The position numbers and the translations under genes are program-made. This document shows, piece after piece, positions 5,853 through 12,978 of a DNA stretch of 18,041 bases. The notes under the pieces are model-generated. The model made no database searches. It was not told the DNA's origin and saw only the letters and a program-made list of their open reading frames with translations. How positions within the stretch are numbered: the first letter of the stretch is position 1; the number at the start of each line of letters is the position of its first letter. Source of the stretch: Deltaproteobacteria bacterium (GTDB lineage: Bacteria > Desulfobacterota_B > Binatia > UBA9968); assembly GCA_027297485.1 (NCBI GenBank), contig JAPUHZ010000302.1, positions 1-18,041 of the forward strand, read 5' to 3'.

Positions 5853-6086
5853 TGTCCCGTCGCGAAGAGGCGTGTACAAGGCAACAATGAGAAATGATAA
5901 CCCCATAAGTATCACAGTACAGAGTAGAGCCGACCAAATTCCGGGAGCAACTGCGTAAGAAGGTTCCACGTGATCGGTCACTTTGAAGGCGACGTAAATT
6001 CCATACACAGTGGACAGGCTGCCGTAAAATGGACAAAGAAAAGCCCACCCTTCGAGAACCCGTTTCAGAAATCTCTTCCCTTTCAT
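5847..6086 (-). CDS. Small membrane protein (79 aa), function unknown
   Basis: It begins with a basic MKGKRFLKRVLEG, followed by hydrophobic segments at about residues 14-36 (WAFLCPFYGSLSTVYGIYVAF) and 47-71 (APGIWSALLCTVILMGLSFLIVALY). Two helices are predicted. No family is recognised. It lies between attC-like sites in the orientation of the other cassette genes, and its TAA stop falls in the attC core. Unknown small membrane proteins are common cargo of integron cassettes. An overlapping 72-aa frame on the same strand is a shadow. Confidence 0.6.
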   Translation of the reverse strand: MKGKRFLKRVLEGWAFLCPFYGSLSTVYGIYVAFKVTDHVEPSYAVAPGIWSALLCTVILMGLSFLIVALYTPLRDGTM

Positions 6087-6105
6087 GGACGATTAAACGA
6101 TAGCA

Positions 6106-6163
6106 ACGTAACGCAAAGCTCAGCCGGCGCGGGACACGATCGGCTGCAGTGCGCCAGTTAGAC
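6106..6163 (-). repeat. attC recombination site after the nitrilase-like gene
   Basis: The minus strand runs from GTCTAAC (perfect RYYYAAC core) to GTTACGT (one mismatch to GTTRRRY), 58 bp. Inside, CAGCCG pairs with CGGCTG, GC/GCA blocks pair outside it with an extra base on one side, and TAAC pairs with GTTA. Length, polarity and imperfect stem all fit an attC. Confidence 0.65.
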
Positions 6164-6203
6164 TAAGAAAACTGCAACGTCCCTCCTTTCAATGCGGTCA
6201 GCA

Positions 6204-7126
6204 TTATCTTGATAATTGCGTCCGCTCGTCGGATCGGATGTTTCGCACGAGCGTCCCGCTGTGCAAAATGCCGAGCATGGCACGGTCTCGCCAGGCAACC
6301 GCAGAGTCGTAGAACTGTTCGTACGTGTTCACCTCCGAGACCAGGATGCCCGCAGTGTGCAGCCGCAAACGGCCGGTGATAACCCCATCGGGACGCACGA
6401 AGAAACTCGGAAAACAGCTTTCCCGGGCGGAGGAGTTGGGGCAACTAATCCACATGTAGTTGTTGGCGGCTGCGGTATGCATCGTCGCAGGCATCGTGAT
6501 TCCCGGGAGGGTTGCGCCGGGGTTGAGGGTATGCAAGCGCGCGCCTACGGTGTCTCGCATGCCTTGAAAGCGCTTGGGCGGGATATGACCAGCATGGTAG
6601 GAGTGGAACATCATCTGGACGCCCCGGCGTTTGTATGCGCGGTACAGTTCCGGATACCGGCAATCGTGGCAAATCAGCGCGCCGCACCGCACGCCTTGTA
6701 TCGCAAAGACGCTCAAGTGGTCTCCTGGACTATAGTGGGCCAGATCGACGGCTTGCCAGCGCGATCTCCGCCGCAGAATCTCTTGTCGTAGCGATCTACG
6801 AGCGTGCCGTGATCGTTAATGATGTATAGACTATTGTGCGGCTTGTGCCGGCCTATCAGTCGGTGCGTTGAGCCAAGAATGACCCACATGCGGAACTGAC
6901 GCGCCAGATCGAGGACTCTTTGCGTGCAGTCGTGGAGCAGGGCCCAATCGAATCCCTTAAAGGATGGAATGTCCACTCCTGCGTAACCTGAGAGACAGGC
7001 CTCTGGGAAATGGGCCACGTGTGCGTCTCGGTCCTTCGCGGCCCGAATGTGGCGCGATACGTACTGCAGGTTCCTGCGCATATCAGCGTCAACCGGAAAC
7101 TGGCAGGTTGCCACAGTGAGCTTCAT
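6204..7126 (-). pseudogene. Nitrilase-superfamily carbon-nitrogen hydrolase, frameshifted
   Basis: The N-terminal part (7126 to 6713) has FPEACLSGY with catalytic E42 and DRYDKRFC with catalytic K115. The C-terminal part (6204 to about 6750) has GALICHDCRYPELYR with the catalytic cysteine. The two are in different frames. The second frame also reads AVDLAHYSPGDHLSVF before its nominal TTG start at 6716, which continues the protein properly. A single missing base near 6750-6754 (AAGCC where AAGGCC would restore GKAVDL) joins them into about 307 aa, a normal length. It is therefore either a disrupted gene or a sequencing/assembly error. The family cleaves non-peptide C-N bonds (amides, nitriles, carbamoyl groups); the substrate is unknown. 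It is followed by an attC site. Confidence 0.85.
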
Positions 7127-7164
7127 GGGTACTCCTTCGGAACAAGCAAGCCTGAGCTTCTTAT

Positions 7165-7365
7165 CTACGATTTTGATTTCTTACTCAACCTGAATCCTTC
7201 ATAACCTAAATATCCCGCAATTAGCAGAGCTGATATGCTCACCCATGTTGGCACTGCCCAGCCTCCAATAACTGCATCCCAATCAAAAATAATTCTTAGT
7301 AAATGTGCTATCGAGATCAATAGAAAAATTATACCAGCTGTTATGAAGAAAGGGTTTTGATTCAT
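7165..7365 (-). CDS. Small two-helix membrane protein (66 aa), function unknown
   Basis: Hydrophobic segments lie at about residues 5-27 (PFFITAGIIFLLISIAHLLRIIF) and 38-57 (AVPTWVSISALLIAGYLGYEG), and the C-terminus is basic (RLSKKSKS). The pattern IFDWDAVIGGWAVPTWVS between the helices gives it a recognisable, protein-like character. AAGGAAG lies just before the ATG. It lies 38 bp upstream of the nitrilase-like gene, so the two may share a transcript or a cassette. I saw no attC between them. Confidence 0.65.
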   Translation of the reverse strand: MNQNPFFITAGIIFLLISIAHLLRIIFDWDAVIGGWAVPTWVSISALLIAGYLGYEGFRLSKKSKS

Positions 7366-7416
7366 AAGGAAGCTGAAATTCAGACCAGATGATCCGCGCC
7401 CTCCGTGTTAGCCGGA

Positions 7417-7533
7417 TTATCCCCCAATTTCCCCTTTTACACGTATATCCTTAATGCCCAAGTACTTCTCAATTTCCTGTTCGATATACGACACTTCCTC
7501 TCTGGTTTCAATTCCGGGGACAGTATACTTCAT
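7417..7533 (-). CDS. 38-aa frame resembling a truncated HMA-type domain
   Basis: It starts at an ATG overlapping the end of the transposase frame (ATGA), and its first codons are the transposon inverted repeat. The pattern Y-VPGI, then a helix with IEQEIEKYLGI and KDIRVKGEIGG, follows the beta-alpha-beta layout of heavy-metal-associated domains. The CxxC metal motif is absent (ETREE instead) and the second half is missing. It may be a remnant of the gene into which the element inserted, or chance. Confidence 0.3.
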   Translation of the reverse strand: MKYTVPGIETREEVSYIEQEIEKYLGIKDIRVKGEIGG

Positions 7534-8256
7534 TTCCTCTTCTTACCCCTTGGCCAGCCGCCCTTTCGCGGCCGCAAACTCGTACCCACCAACCGTTCTA
7601 ACCTTGCTACGAACTCATCATCCCCTAAGGGCCGTCCAGTGCGTAGGTGCAATTCAAACTTGCTTTTTCCGTCGTCAGCCTCTCTCAAATAACTCCCCCA
7701 ATCATCGATCAATCCGAACAAACCGTGCTCTCGCATTAGCCAATCCGTAGTCCTTAATCCCAAATGAAACCGTGCACTCGACTACTTCCAATCCTCCGCT
7801 CTCTCGACTAACCCCGCCTTAACCGGATTCAACTCTACATACCGAACCGCTGCCAGTAAATGACGCTCGTCCAAAGGATAAGAATGAAAGCGCTCCTGCC
7901 AGAGATGACCTCGCCAGCCTTCCCGAAAATTAACCATTCGCGTGTACCTGCGATGCGCCTCCCCAAATGTCCCTGCCAGCGACTTCCCTTGACCTGGCAC
8001 CACCACAAAGTGAGCGTGATTACTCATCAAACACCAAGCTAGAAAATCTAGCTCGTGTTTCAAAGCACTTTGAGATAGCAAGCTCAGGTATTTTTGTCGG
8101 TCCTCAGGAGAGAAAAAAACATCCATCCTGCGTACGCCCCGCTGCACCACGTGATGGGGGAAGTCCGGTACGACCACACGTGCAATCCTTGCCATGTCAC
8201 CAAATTTTGCCTCTCTTTCATACCATCATTCAATTGCTGTATACTGTTCCCGGAAT
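7511..8256 (-). mobile_element. REP-type Y1 transposase unit with 18-bp inverted repeats
   Basis: ATTCCGGGGACAGTATAC at 7511-7528 and its inverted counterpart at 8239-8256 (one mismatch, G for A) flank a single transposase gene. These ends resemble repeats I associate with REP-associated tyrosine transposase units. Total length is about 746 bp. No target duplication is expected for this class, and none is seen. Confidence 0.75.
7530..8195 (-). pseudogene. REP-associated tyrosine transposase (Y1_Tnp/TnpA_REP), broken by an in-frame stop
   Basis: MARIARVVVPDFPHHVVQRGVRR starts the HUH/Y1 transposase fold. WCLMSNHAHFVVVP carries the HxH metal motif (NHAHF). RYVELNPVKAGLVERAEDW is the conserved helix near the catalytic tyrosine. 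After EDWK comes TAG at the place where relatives have a tryptophan (EDWxWSSA), and the same frame continues SSARFHLGLRTTDW to a natural end GKKRK at 7530. The intact protein would be 221 aa. A single G-to-A change (TGG to TAG) explains the break. These enzymes nick and join single-stranded hairpin ends. This copy is probably dead unless the stop is read through. Confidence 0.85.
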
Positions 8257-8286
8257 TAAAGAAGCAAAGAAATAAATAAGGGATTC

Positions 8287-9381
8287 TTATTTCAAACCAA
8301 ACACTTCGCTGTAAAGCTTGATGTAACGATCATAGTTTAGGCCCAGGAGGCTAGGAGTGATAGGCTTGGTGTTCAGGTCGCCTAATTGAGTATATTTTTG
8401 CTTCTGTCCCTTCCTCACTGGACTCCTGGCGATCACCATGCCCACATAGTTCTGTCCTTCCTGCGAGAGCGCCCAATCGATGAAGAGGGCAGCCGCATGC
8501 GGGTGGGGTGCACGTCTGGCAAGCAGCATCATTTTCGGGAGGGATAGTGCAGGTTTAAGAAAGACGAGCCCGATAGGCGCCCCCTTATCTATCATCATCA
8601 ATGGTCTGTGCGAGTATAACCATGGGGCCACTGCAGACTCCCCGGCTACCAGAAGCTGTGTTTGAAGGGTATGGCCCCTACGAAACAAAATTTCCTGCTT
8701 TCCGAGCTTGCGAAAGTACTGAAGTCCCCGCTCCTCTCCCCAGATATCGAGCAAGACACCAAAGATATCCGCATCCTCGGTATCCAGTGACATCTTTCTC
8801 CCCTTCCAGCGCGGATGGAGAAGATCCTCATAAGTCCTCGGCGCTTCGGAATCCTTGACGCGGGTCTTATTGTATCCCAATCCTATGACTAAGTAGGAAT
8901 ACGCGTGCCACAACCCCTCGGGGTCCACAAACTCCGATCGGACGGCACGGGACTCTACCGAGCGATAGGGGTCAACGAACCCGCCCTGGATCAGGGCATA
9001 GACCGGACCGGCCGACCCCTCGATAACATCAACGGCATGCCTCCCTGCCTTTGCCTCGTTCACGACCTTGTTGTAGATCCCTGATTCGCCCGAGCGATAG
9101 TGCCCGATGCTGAGGTATGGGTGCGACTTCCGAAATTCCTCAAGCATGGGGCGGGACGCGTCAATTCCTAAACTACCATAGAAAACCAAGCGCCCTTCTT
9201 TCTTCGCTCCATCAATAAGCCTAGAACTCCGCTCTTGGTCTTTTAATCCTTGGAGGGATTTAAGTATCTCCCCGGCCGTTTGAGGATGTGCTGGAGAAGA
9301 CAAGGCCAGCCCCGTCATCAAGACCACTATCGATCGAGAGATGAAGGCAAAAGTCCTATGGCTGTTAGCGTTCGGCAACAT
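8287..9381 (-). CDS. Periplasmic solute-binding protein of an ABC importer (iron/2-aminoethylphosphonate-like class)
   Basis: 364 aa with an N-terminal signal peptide (basic HRTFAFISRS, hydrophobic IVVLMTGLALSS, cleavage likely near AHPQ, about residue 34). The mature part starts RLIDGAKKEGRLVFYGSLG and contains FRKSHPYLSIGHYRSGESGIYNKVVNEAKAG. It also has RTYEDLLHPRWKGRKMSLD and a C-terminal AALFIDWALSQEGQ. This order is typical of the SBP_bac_6/8 extracellular binding protein class. The ligand is unknown; the iron-binding tyrosine pair of FbpA is not clear. Its ATG overlaps the end of the VOC gene by 17 bases, so it is translationally coupled. No permease or ATPase gene follows: downstream lies the transposase unit. 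Confidence 0.85.
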   Translation of the reverse strand: MLPNANSHRTFAFISRSIVVLMTGLALSSPAHPQTAGEILKSLQGLKDQERSSRLIDGAKKEGRLVFYGSLGIDASRPMLEEFRKSHPYLSIGHYRSGESGIYNKVVNEAKAGRHAVDVIEGSAGPVYALIQGGFVDPYRSVESRAVRSEFVDPEGLWHAYSYLVIGLGYNKTRVKDSEAPRTYEDLLHPRWKGRKMSLDTEDADIFGVLLDIWGEERGLQYFRKLGKQEILFRRGHTLQTQLLVAGESAVAPWLYSHRPLMMIDKGAPIGLVFLKPALSLPKMMLLARRAPHPHAAALFIDWALSQEGQNYVGMVIARSPVRKGQKQKYTQLGDLNTKPITPSLLGLNYDRYIKLYSEVFGLK

Positions 9382-10168
9382 CGATCAACACTCCATCCGG
9401 GTCCGCAAACTGAAATTGTCCGTAGCTGCATTTTGAAAAGAGCTTGAGCCTGGCCTCCTGCTCCTCGGACTTTACTACACGTTTACTAGAAAGAGCGGGA
9501 TTTCGGTCCATGAAGGCCTGGAGATCCTTCTTCACTGCATCCACGCTTTCCACCTCAAATCCAATGTGATCCAATGCAGGTCGCTCAATCCCCGTGCCCT
9601 CATAGTCCGTTATCTTCCAAGGGTAAACGATCAAAGTTACCTTTCCATCCGTCAGGTAAAAATTAGGATCATCGCCGGGCTTTTCCATCTCCAAGAGTTC
9701 AAAGACTTCTCTATAAAAGCGCGCCACGGTAACCGGATCTACCGTGCGTAAGGCGAAGTGTTTCACGTGGCGGTCTTGCTCGCGCCCCCCCTCCACATAG
9801 ACCTCACTCCTATTCTCCATTCCCACTTGCGAGAGGTCAAAGACGTTCCCGGCGGGATCGTGTGTGCTTATTCCTGCGAAGGGTCTATTGCCGGGCCTCT
9901 TGAGCGTCCGAATGGAGGGATATTTCTCTTGCATACGCGCGTAAACGACCTCCACATCCTCAACCTCAAATCCAAAGTGATCGAGTCCGGCCTGGCGACC
10001 GGGTTTCCTAAGATTGATATTCAGTCCCATATATCCATCCCCAACCGCAATAGCGCCGCTCGCCCTAGTACCTCCGGAAGATCTCATGCCAAAAATCGAT
10101 TTATAAAAATCACCCATGAGCTCACCCTTCTCACTCACTATGGCCAGATGCCTTATTTTCGCAAACAT
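9365..10168 (-). CDS. Two-domain VOC (glyoxalase/extradiol dioxygenase-like) metalloprotein
   Basis: 267 aa made of two vicinal-oxygen-chelate modules. The first (about 1-115) has IRHLAIV with H7, LDHFGFEVED with H64 and HDPAGNVFDLSQ. The second (about 134-267) has HVKHFALRTVDP with H137, LDHIGFEVES with H201 and FADPDGVLIDVAE with E265. The second set looks like a full metal site of the His-His-Glu kind. The fold serves ring-cleaving dioxygenases, glyoxalases and fosfomycin-type enzymes; the substrate is unknown. AGGAGGG lies 9 bases before the ATG. It overlaps the solute-binding protein gene downstream, suggesting uptake and breakdown of the same compound, as an inference. Confidence 0.85.
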   Translation of the reverse strand: MFAKIRHLAIVSEKGELMGDFYKSIFGMRSSGGTRASGAIAVGDGYMGLNINLRKPGRQAGLDHFGFEVEDVEVVYARMQEKYPSIRTLKRPGNRPFAGISTHDPAGNVFDLSQVGMENRSEVYVEGGREQDRHVKHFALRTVDPVTVARFYREVFELLEMEKPGDDPNFYLTDGKVTLIVYPWKITDYEGTGIERPALDHIGFEVESVDAVKKDLQAFMDRNPALSSKRVVKSEEQEARLKLFSKCSYGQFQFADPDGVLIDVAER

Positions 10169-10186
10169 CGTTTAGCCCTCCTTTAG

Positions 10187-10452
10187 CTAATACAAACGCA
10201 GTAAGTAAGTTTACATTTCCTCGGTGGAAGGAGCCTTCAGGCCGAGGGAAATGGGACAGTGCCATGACCCTTCAGTAAACTCAGGGTCATGGTGAGCAAG
10301 GTCGAACCATGAGGGCCGCCAGCCCTACCCCTTCACGTGATTATTCCTACCGTTTGGGCCTGCACCAAGCCTCACGTTCGGTTCCCTCGTCCTTCAGTCT
10401 CCTTCCCCTCGGAATAGCCTCAATGTAACAAATTTAAATACGTTTGTATTAG
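10187..10452. mobile_element. MITE-like element with terminal inverted repeats
   Basis: Perfect 12-bp ends CTAATACAAACG (10187-10198) and CGTTTGTATTAG (10441-10452) extend to imperfect 31-bp ends that both finish in TTACATT on the inner side. Inside are two strong hairpins. CATTTCCTCGG pairs with CCGAGGGAAATG (about 10211-10254), and CCATGACCCT pairs perfectly with AGGGTCATGG (about 10262-10292). There is no coding frame. It lies directly before the ribosome binding site of the VOC gene, so it may carry that gene's promoter or separate it from the original one. Confidence 0.6.
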
Positions 10453-10533
10453 TATCCAGACTCGGTAAATTGCCCCTTTTCTACTCCCTGAAGCCGAGGT
10501 CCGTCAAGGGGGAGGCCAAAATCCCGAACGTCT
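10453..10533. other. Short spacer with a possible gene remnant
   Basis: On the minus strand an open frame reads DFGLPLDGPRLQGVEKGQF and ends in TAA at the edge of the MITE-like element. The composition looks like the tail of a real protein, but no start or upstream part exists because the frame enters the structured repeat. Too short to name. Confidence 0.25.
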
Positions 10534-10675
10534 TTGATTATTAGCCTACCCGGCGGCTTGCCGCGGGCACATAACCGATGGGGTTTCCAAAGGGGAGAGG
10601 CGGTAGCTCTACCCCCATAGATCTTCCTTTGGGCCGACCGCGGGGTTTCAAATCCCGTGGTCGATATAATTTGAT
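10534..10675. repeat. Structured interspersed repeat, copy B
   Basis: Second copy of the element at 2201-2328, with about 90% identity and an extra 16 or so bases in the loop of the middle hairpin. The first hairpin keeps GCGGC/GCCGC. The second keeps CCAAAGG/CCTTTGG with a bulge. The third keeps CGACC/GGTCG around CGGGG/TCCCG (one G-T). Structure is preserved where sequence differs. It sits just downstream of the metallo-hydrolase gene. Confidence 0.85.
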
Positions 10676-10690
10676 GTTCTCCTGAAGGCA

Positions 10691-11503
10691 CTACAGCACA
10701 AGCCGCATTCCATCAGTGGCCATGGTTAACCGTCCAGAGAAATGCGCAGAGGCATCGTTCAGTAGCCGCTCCTTTTCTATTTTCGGTTGGATATGAGTAA
10801 GGACCAGGTGTCGCGCGCCTGCTTGTTGTGCCACCTCTCCGGCCCGTTCCGGATGGGTGTGAGCCCGATAATGGCCGCTATCGGTTGGGAAATACATCGC
10901 CTCATGGATAAGAAGATCCACTTCGGCAGCGCCCTCTCTTACAGCGTTACACGGTGAAGTATCTCCAGTAAAGAAAATTCGCTTGCCTCCACCTTCCACG
11001 AGGAAACCCAGCGACACTGGAATAGGCCAATGTGTGACTTCTGTAGCTCGAAGCTGCCAGCCTTTACCTCCCACTACATCCCCATGACCCATCTCCGTCA
11101 CCTGGATATTAATGTCCTCTTGAGCCTCTTTTTTTCGTAAGGCCTTTCTAGCCGCGATATCTATCTTATAGGCTTCGGTAAAAAGGGCATCCGACATGGC
11201 TTGCGTTCCGGGCGGGCCATATATCTGAAGCCTGTGGCGCCGTCCGAAGCGCCAAGAAGTCAGCACGAGCAAGGCATAATCCGCCACATGATCGTAGTGA
11301 CCATGAGTCAAAAAGCAATGCGTAATCGTTGCAGGAGGAATCCCCAGGCGAGCCATCTGCTGGACGCAGTTACGCCCACAATCTAATAGGATTCTTGCCG
11401 ACCCTACGTCCACCAAAATTGCCGAGCTTCCACGTTGAGGGTCTGGATATGGTCCTCCTGTTCCGAGGAAACAGATTTCCATCTTTCGGGGGTCCACACT
11501 CAT
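10691..11503 (-). CDS. RNase Z-like metallo-beta-lactamase-fold hydrolase
   Basis: 270 aa. The MBL signature THGHYDH (H67, H69, D71, H72) is followed by EVTHWP (H158), FFTGDTSP (D181) and LTHIQP (H237), a complete di-zinc site. FLGTGGPYPDPQRGSSAILVDVG at the start and AHTHPERAGEVAQQA before the last histidine match the RNase Z/arylsulfatase-like branch. It may process tRNA 3' ends or act as a phosphodiesterase; the long flexible arm of true RNase Z is not obvious. The start at 11503 is fixed by ATGA overlap with dgkA. The longer frame to 11554 would run inside dgkA. Likely co-transcribed with dgkA. Confidence 0.85.
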   Translation of the reverse strand: MSVDPRKMEICFLGTGGPYPDPQRGSSAILVDVGSARILLDCGRNCVQQMARLGIPPATITHCFLTHGHYDHVADYALLVLTSWRFGRRHRLQIYGPPGTQAMSDALFTEAYKIDIAARKALRKKEAQEDINIQVTEMGHGDVVGGKGWQLRATEVTHWPIPVSLGFLVEGGGKRIFFTGDTSPCNAVREGAAEVDLLIHEAMYFPTDSGHYRAHTHPERAGEVAQQAGARHLVLTHIQPKIEKERLLNDASAHFSGRLTMATDGMRLVL

Positions 11504-11853
11504 GAGGCCACCAGGACTACTACCCATAATGCTATGGCTAATACAATTGCGCAAAATACTGCAGCGGATCCGAGGTCTTTAGCTCTACCTGCAAGTTCAT
11601 TCCGCTCCAACCCAACACGGTCGACCACAGCCTCAATAGCCGAATTGATCAGCTCCACCACCATCACCAAAAGCCAACTACCGATTAACAGTACACGCTC
11701 CACACCGTTTTTTCCCAGCCAGAGGCCTGCAGGTATAACGAACACAAGCACAAGCACCTCCTGTCGGAACGCCTGCTCGCGACGGAAGGCTGCCTGTAAG
11801 CCCTTCAGGGAATACCTTGTCGCCTTTACCAGACGTTGCAAAGACTCAGCCAT
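11500..11853 (-). CDS. dgkA: Diacylglycerol kinase, DgkA family
   Basis: 117-aa integral membrane kinase that phosphorylates diacylglycerol (or undecaprenol in many Gram-positive relatives). An amphipathic start KATRYSLKGLQAAFRREQAFRQE is followed by three transmembrane segments (about 32-47, 53-70, 96-115). The catalytic stretch VELINSAIEAVVDR contains E67, N70 and E74, and AKDLGSAAVF carries K92 and D93, matching E. coli DgkA. Length is normal. The upstream ribosome binding site is weak (AAAGTAGG). Its TGA overlaps the ATG of the metallo-hydrolase. Confidence 0.93.
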   Translation of the reverse strand: MAESLQRLVKATRYSLKGLQAAFRREQAFRQEVLVLVFVIPAGLWLGKNGVERVLLIGSWLLVMVVELINSAIEAVVDRVGLERNELAGRAKDLGSAAVFCAIVLAIALWVVVLVAS

Positions 11854-12180
11854 CTTTGTGCCTACTTTCTCAACACCTGTGATAGAATACTTTGTAATAT
11901 CACTGACCTAGAAATAACAATATTAGAAACAGATTCCCGTTTACGTACCTGGAGCCAATACCTGTATGTAGATCTAGAAGTCTCACTGAGTAGATCCCTA
12001 TCTACTCCCTGCAGCGCACAGCCGTCAAGGCGCTATGGAGATGGGACATGTAGGTGAAGAATTTTTTCTCTTGTTCCAAAGAAATACAAATGCTAAGTAA
12101 GCGACAAGGCATCGTAGAGGCAACATTGACAACCTTATCCATCTACTACTTCTCGGCTCTACTCTCCAGGAGGAACTCTA
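11854..12180. promoter_or_regulatory. Divergent intergenic region between dgkA and the plus-strand gene
   Basis: It separates two divergently transcribed genes and so must hold both promoters. On the plus strand TTGACA at 12126-12131 is a perfect -35 box, but the -10 candidates (TACTTC, 15 bp away) are poor. AGGAGGA at 12168-12174 is a strong ribosome binding site for the gene at 12181. A hairpin AGTAGAT, CCCT, ATCTACT (11989-12006) has no T-run and is more like an operator than a terminator. Confidence 0.4.
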
Positions 12181-12672
12181 ATGAATCAAAACGTAGCGTA
12201 TAATCAATCTCTGCGGGCTATCGGCCAGGTATTAGAGGCCCAACAATTAAGCACTTTTGATCTCACGTACAGTGCTGGCTATTACCTGGTTCGTGGAGAA
12301 CCAGAGAGAGGTACTGTTCTACGAGCATTGTTGCAAAAATGGCAAAGCCGGTACCACAAGCATAAAGCCCCTTTTGAACAGAGCTACACCCCTCGGGACA
12401 TCGATCTCCTGGAGAGGCAAGGCCAGGCTAAGCGACATAACCAGCCTAAGTTGCCTGACTTCTACAGTCTGCCGAACATCCTGCGTGCCGTAGGGGCATA
12501 CATCGATATGAAGGGCGCACACTTGCTCAAAGTTAATAAGCGGGACCTGACAGTAATGATCTTGTATCAGACAAGCCAGGGTCACCCGAGAGTAGAAGAG
12601 CGTAGCATCGCTTCTTTCTATAAGCTTTTTTTAGAGATGTATCAAAAGAGACACAAGAAAGAGCCGATTTGA
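12181..12672 (+). CDS. Conserved-looking hypothetical protein (163 aa)
   Basis: The only plus-strand gene. The AGGAGGA ribosome binding site and clean start make it a real gene. The sequence is soluble and rich in basic and aromatic residues. An N-terminal helix SLRAIGQVLEAQQLSTFDLTY is followed by a YYLVRG strand and a basic middle (LLQKWQSRYHKHKAPFEQSYTPRDIDLLERQGQAKRH). The C-terminal half DLTVMILYQTSQGHPRVEERSIASFYKLFLEMYQKRHKK ends in a basic helix. The charge suggests nucleic-acid binding, but no known motif is present. No signal peptide or membrane segment. Gene symbol and function unknown. Confidence 0.75.
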   Translation: MNQNVAYNQSLRAIGQVLEAQQLSTFDLTYSAGYYLVRGEPERGTVLRALLQKWQSRYHKHKAPFEQSYTPRDIDLLERQGQAKRHNQPKLPDFYSLPNILRAVGAYIDMKGAHLLKVNKRDLTVMILYQTSQGHPRVEERSIASFYKLFLEMYQKRHKKEPI

Positions 12673-12978
12673 GAAATTTGTCATTTGCTCCTTATCTAGC
12701 CCTTAAGCCCTGAAGCATTTTTTTAGTTCTTGTACGTCGGAGCGGGGCGTCCGAGCGCAACTATCACAACCGTCTTCCGGGGGGGTGTCTTGGGCCGATG
12801 CATAGGACGAGGAGATTTAAGCGGACCTCAGAGATACTATCGGCCATACAGCGAGCGTAAGACGACCATATTGCATCGGACCGGAAAGGTACTCCCCCGA
12901 AGGCTGATGCCAGACGGGCCTTTTTCAACGGCCTGTAAAGACATGGCCTCCTTATGGCTGGCTTTTACAATAAGGGGT
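12673..12978. repeat. Intergenic region with a long imperfect inverted repeat
   Basis: Two blocks mirror around about 12838. CCGATGCA (12795-12802) matches TGCATCGG (12872-12879). CTTCCGGGGGGGT (12774-12786) matches ACTCCCCCGAAGG (12891-12903) with one insertion and one mismatch. A separate hairpin TCGGA, GCGGGGCG, TCCGA lies nearby (about 12737-12754). A 35-codon minus-strand frame after an AAGGAGG crosses the right arm but looks like chance. The convergent position between two gene ends fits a degraded mobile or terminator-like element. Confidence 0.45.

Noticed and set aside
6216..6791. 191-aa plus-strand frame
   Set aside because: Antisense shadow of the nitrilase-like gene, whose motifs are unambiguous on the minus strand.
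7380..7412. GGCTAAC on the minus strand before the 66-aa membrane protein, a possible attC half
   Set aside because: No matching GTTRRRY core or paired arm follows within about 60 bases.
10449..10691. 80-aa minus-strand frame
   Set aside because: It runs through the structured repeat, which is non-coding in its other copy. Only its last 25 or so residues look protein-like, and they are noted as a possible remnant.
12855..12962. 35-codon minus-strand frame after AAGGAGG
   Set aside because: The spacing from the ribosome binding site to ATG is only 2 bases, and the peptide comes from the inverted-repeat region without a recognisable pattern.
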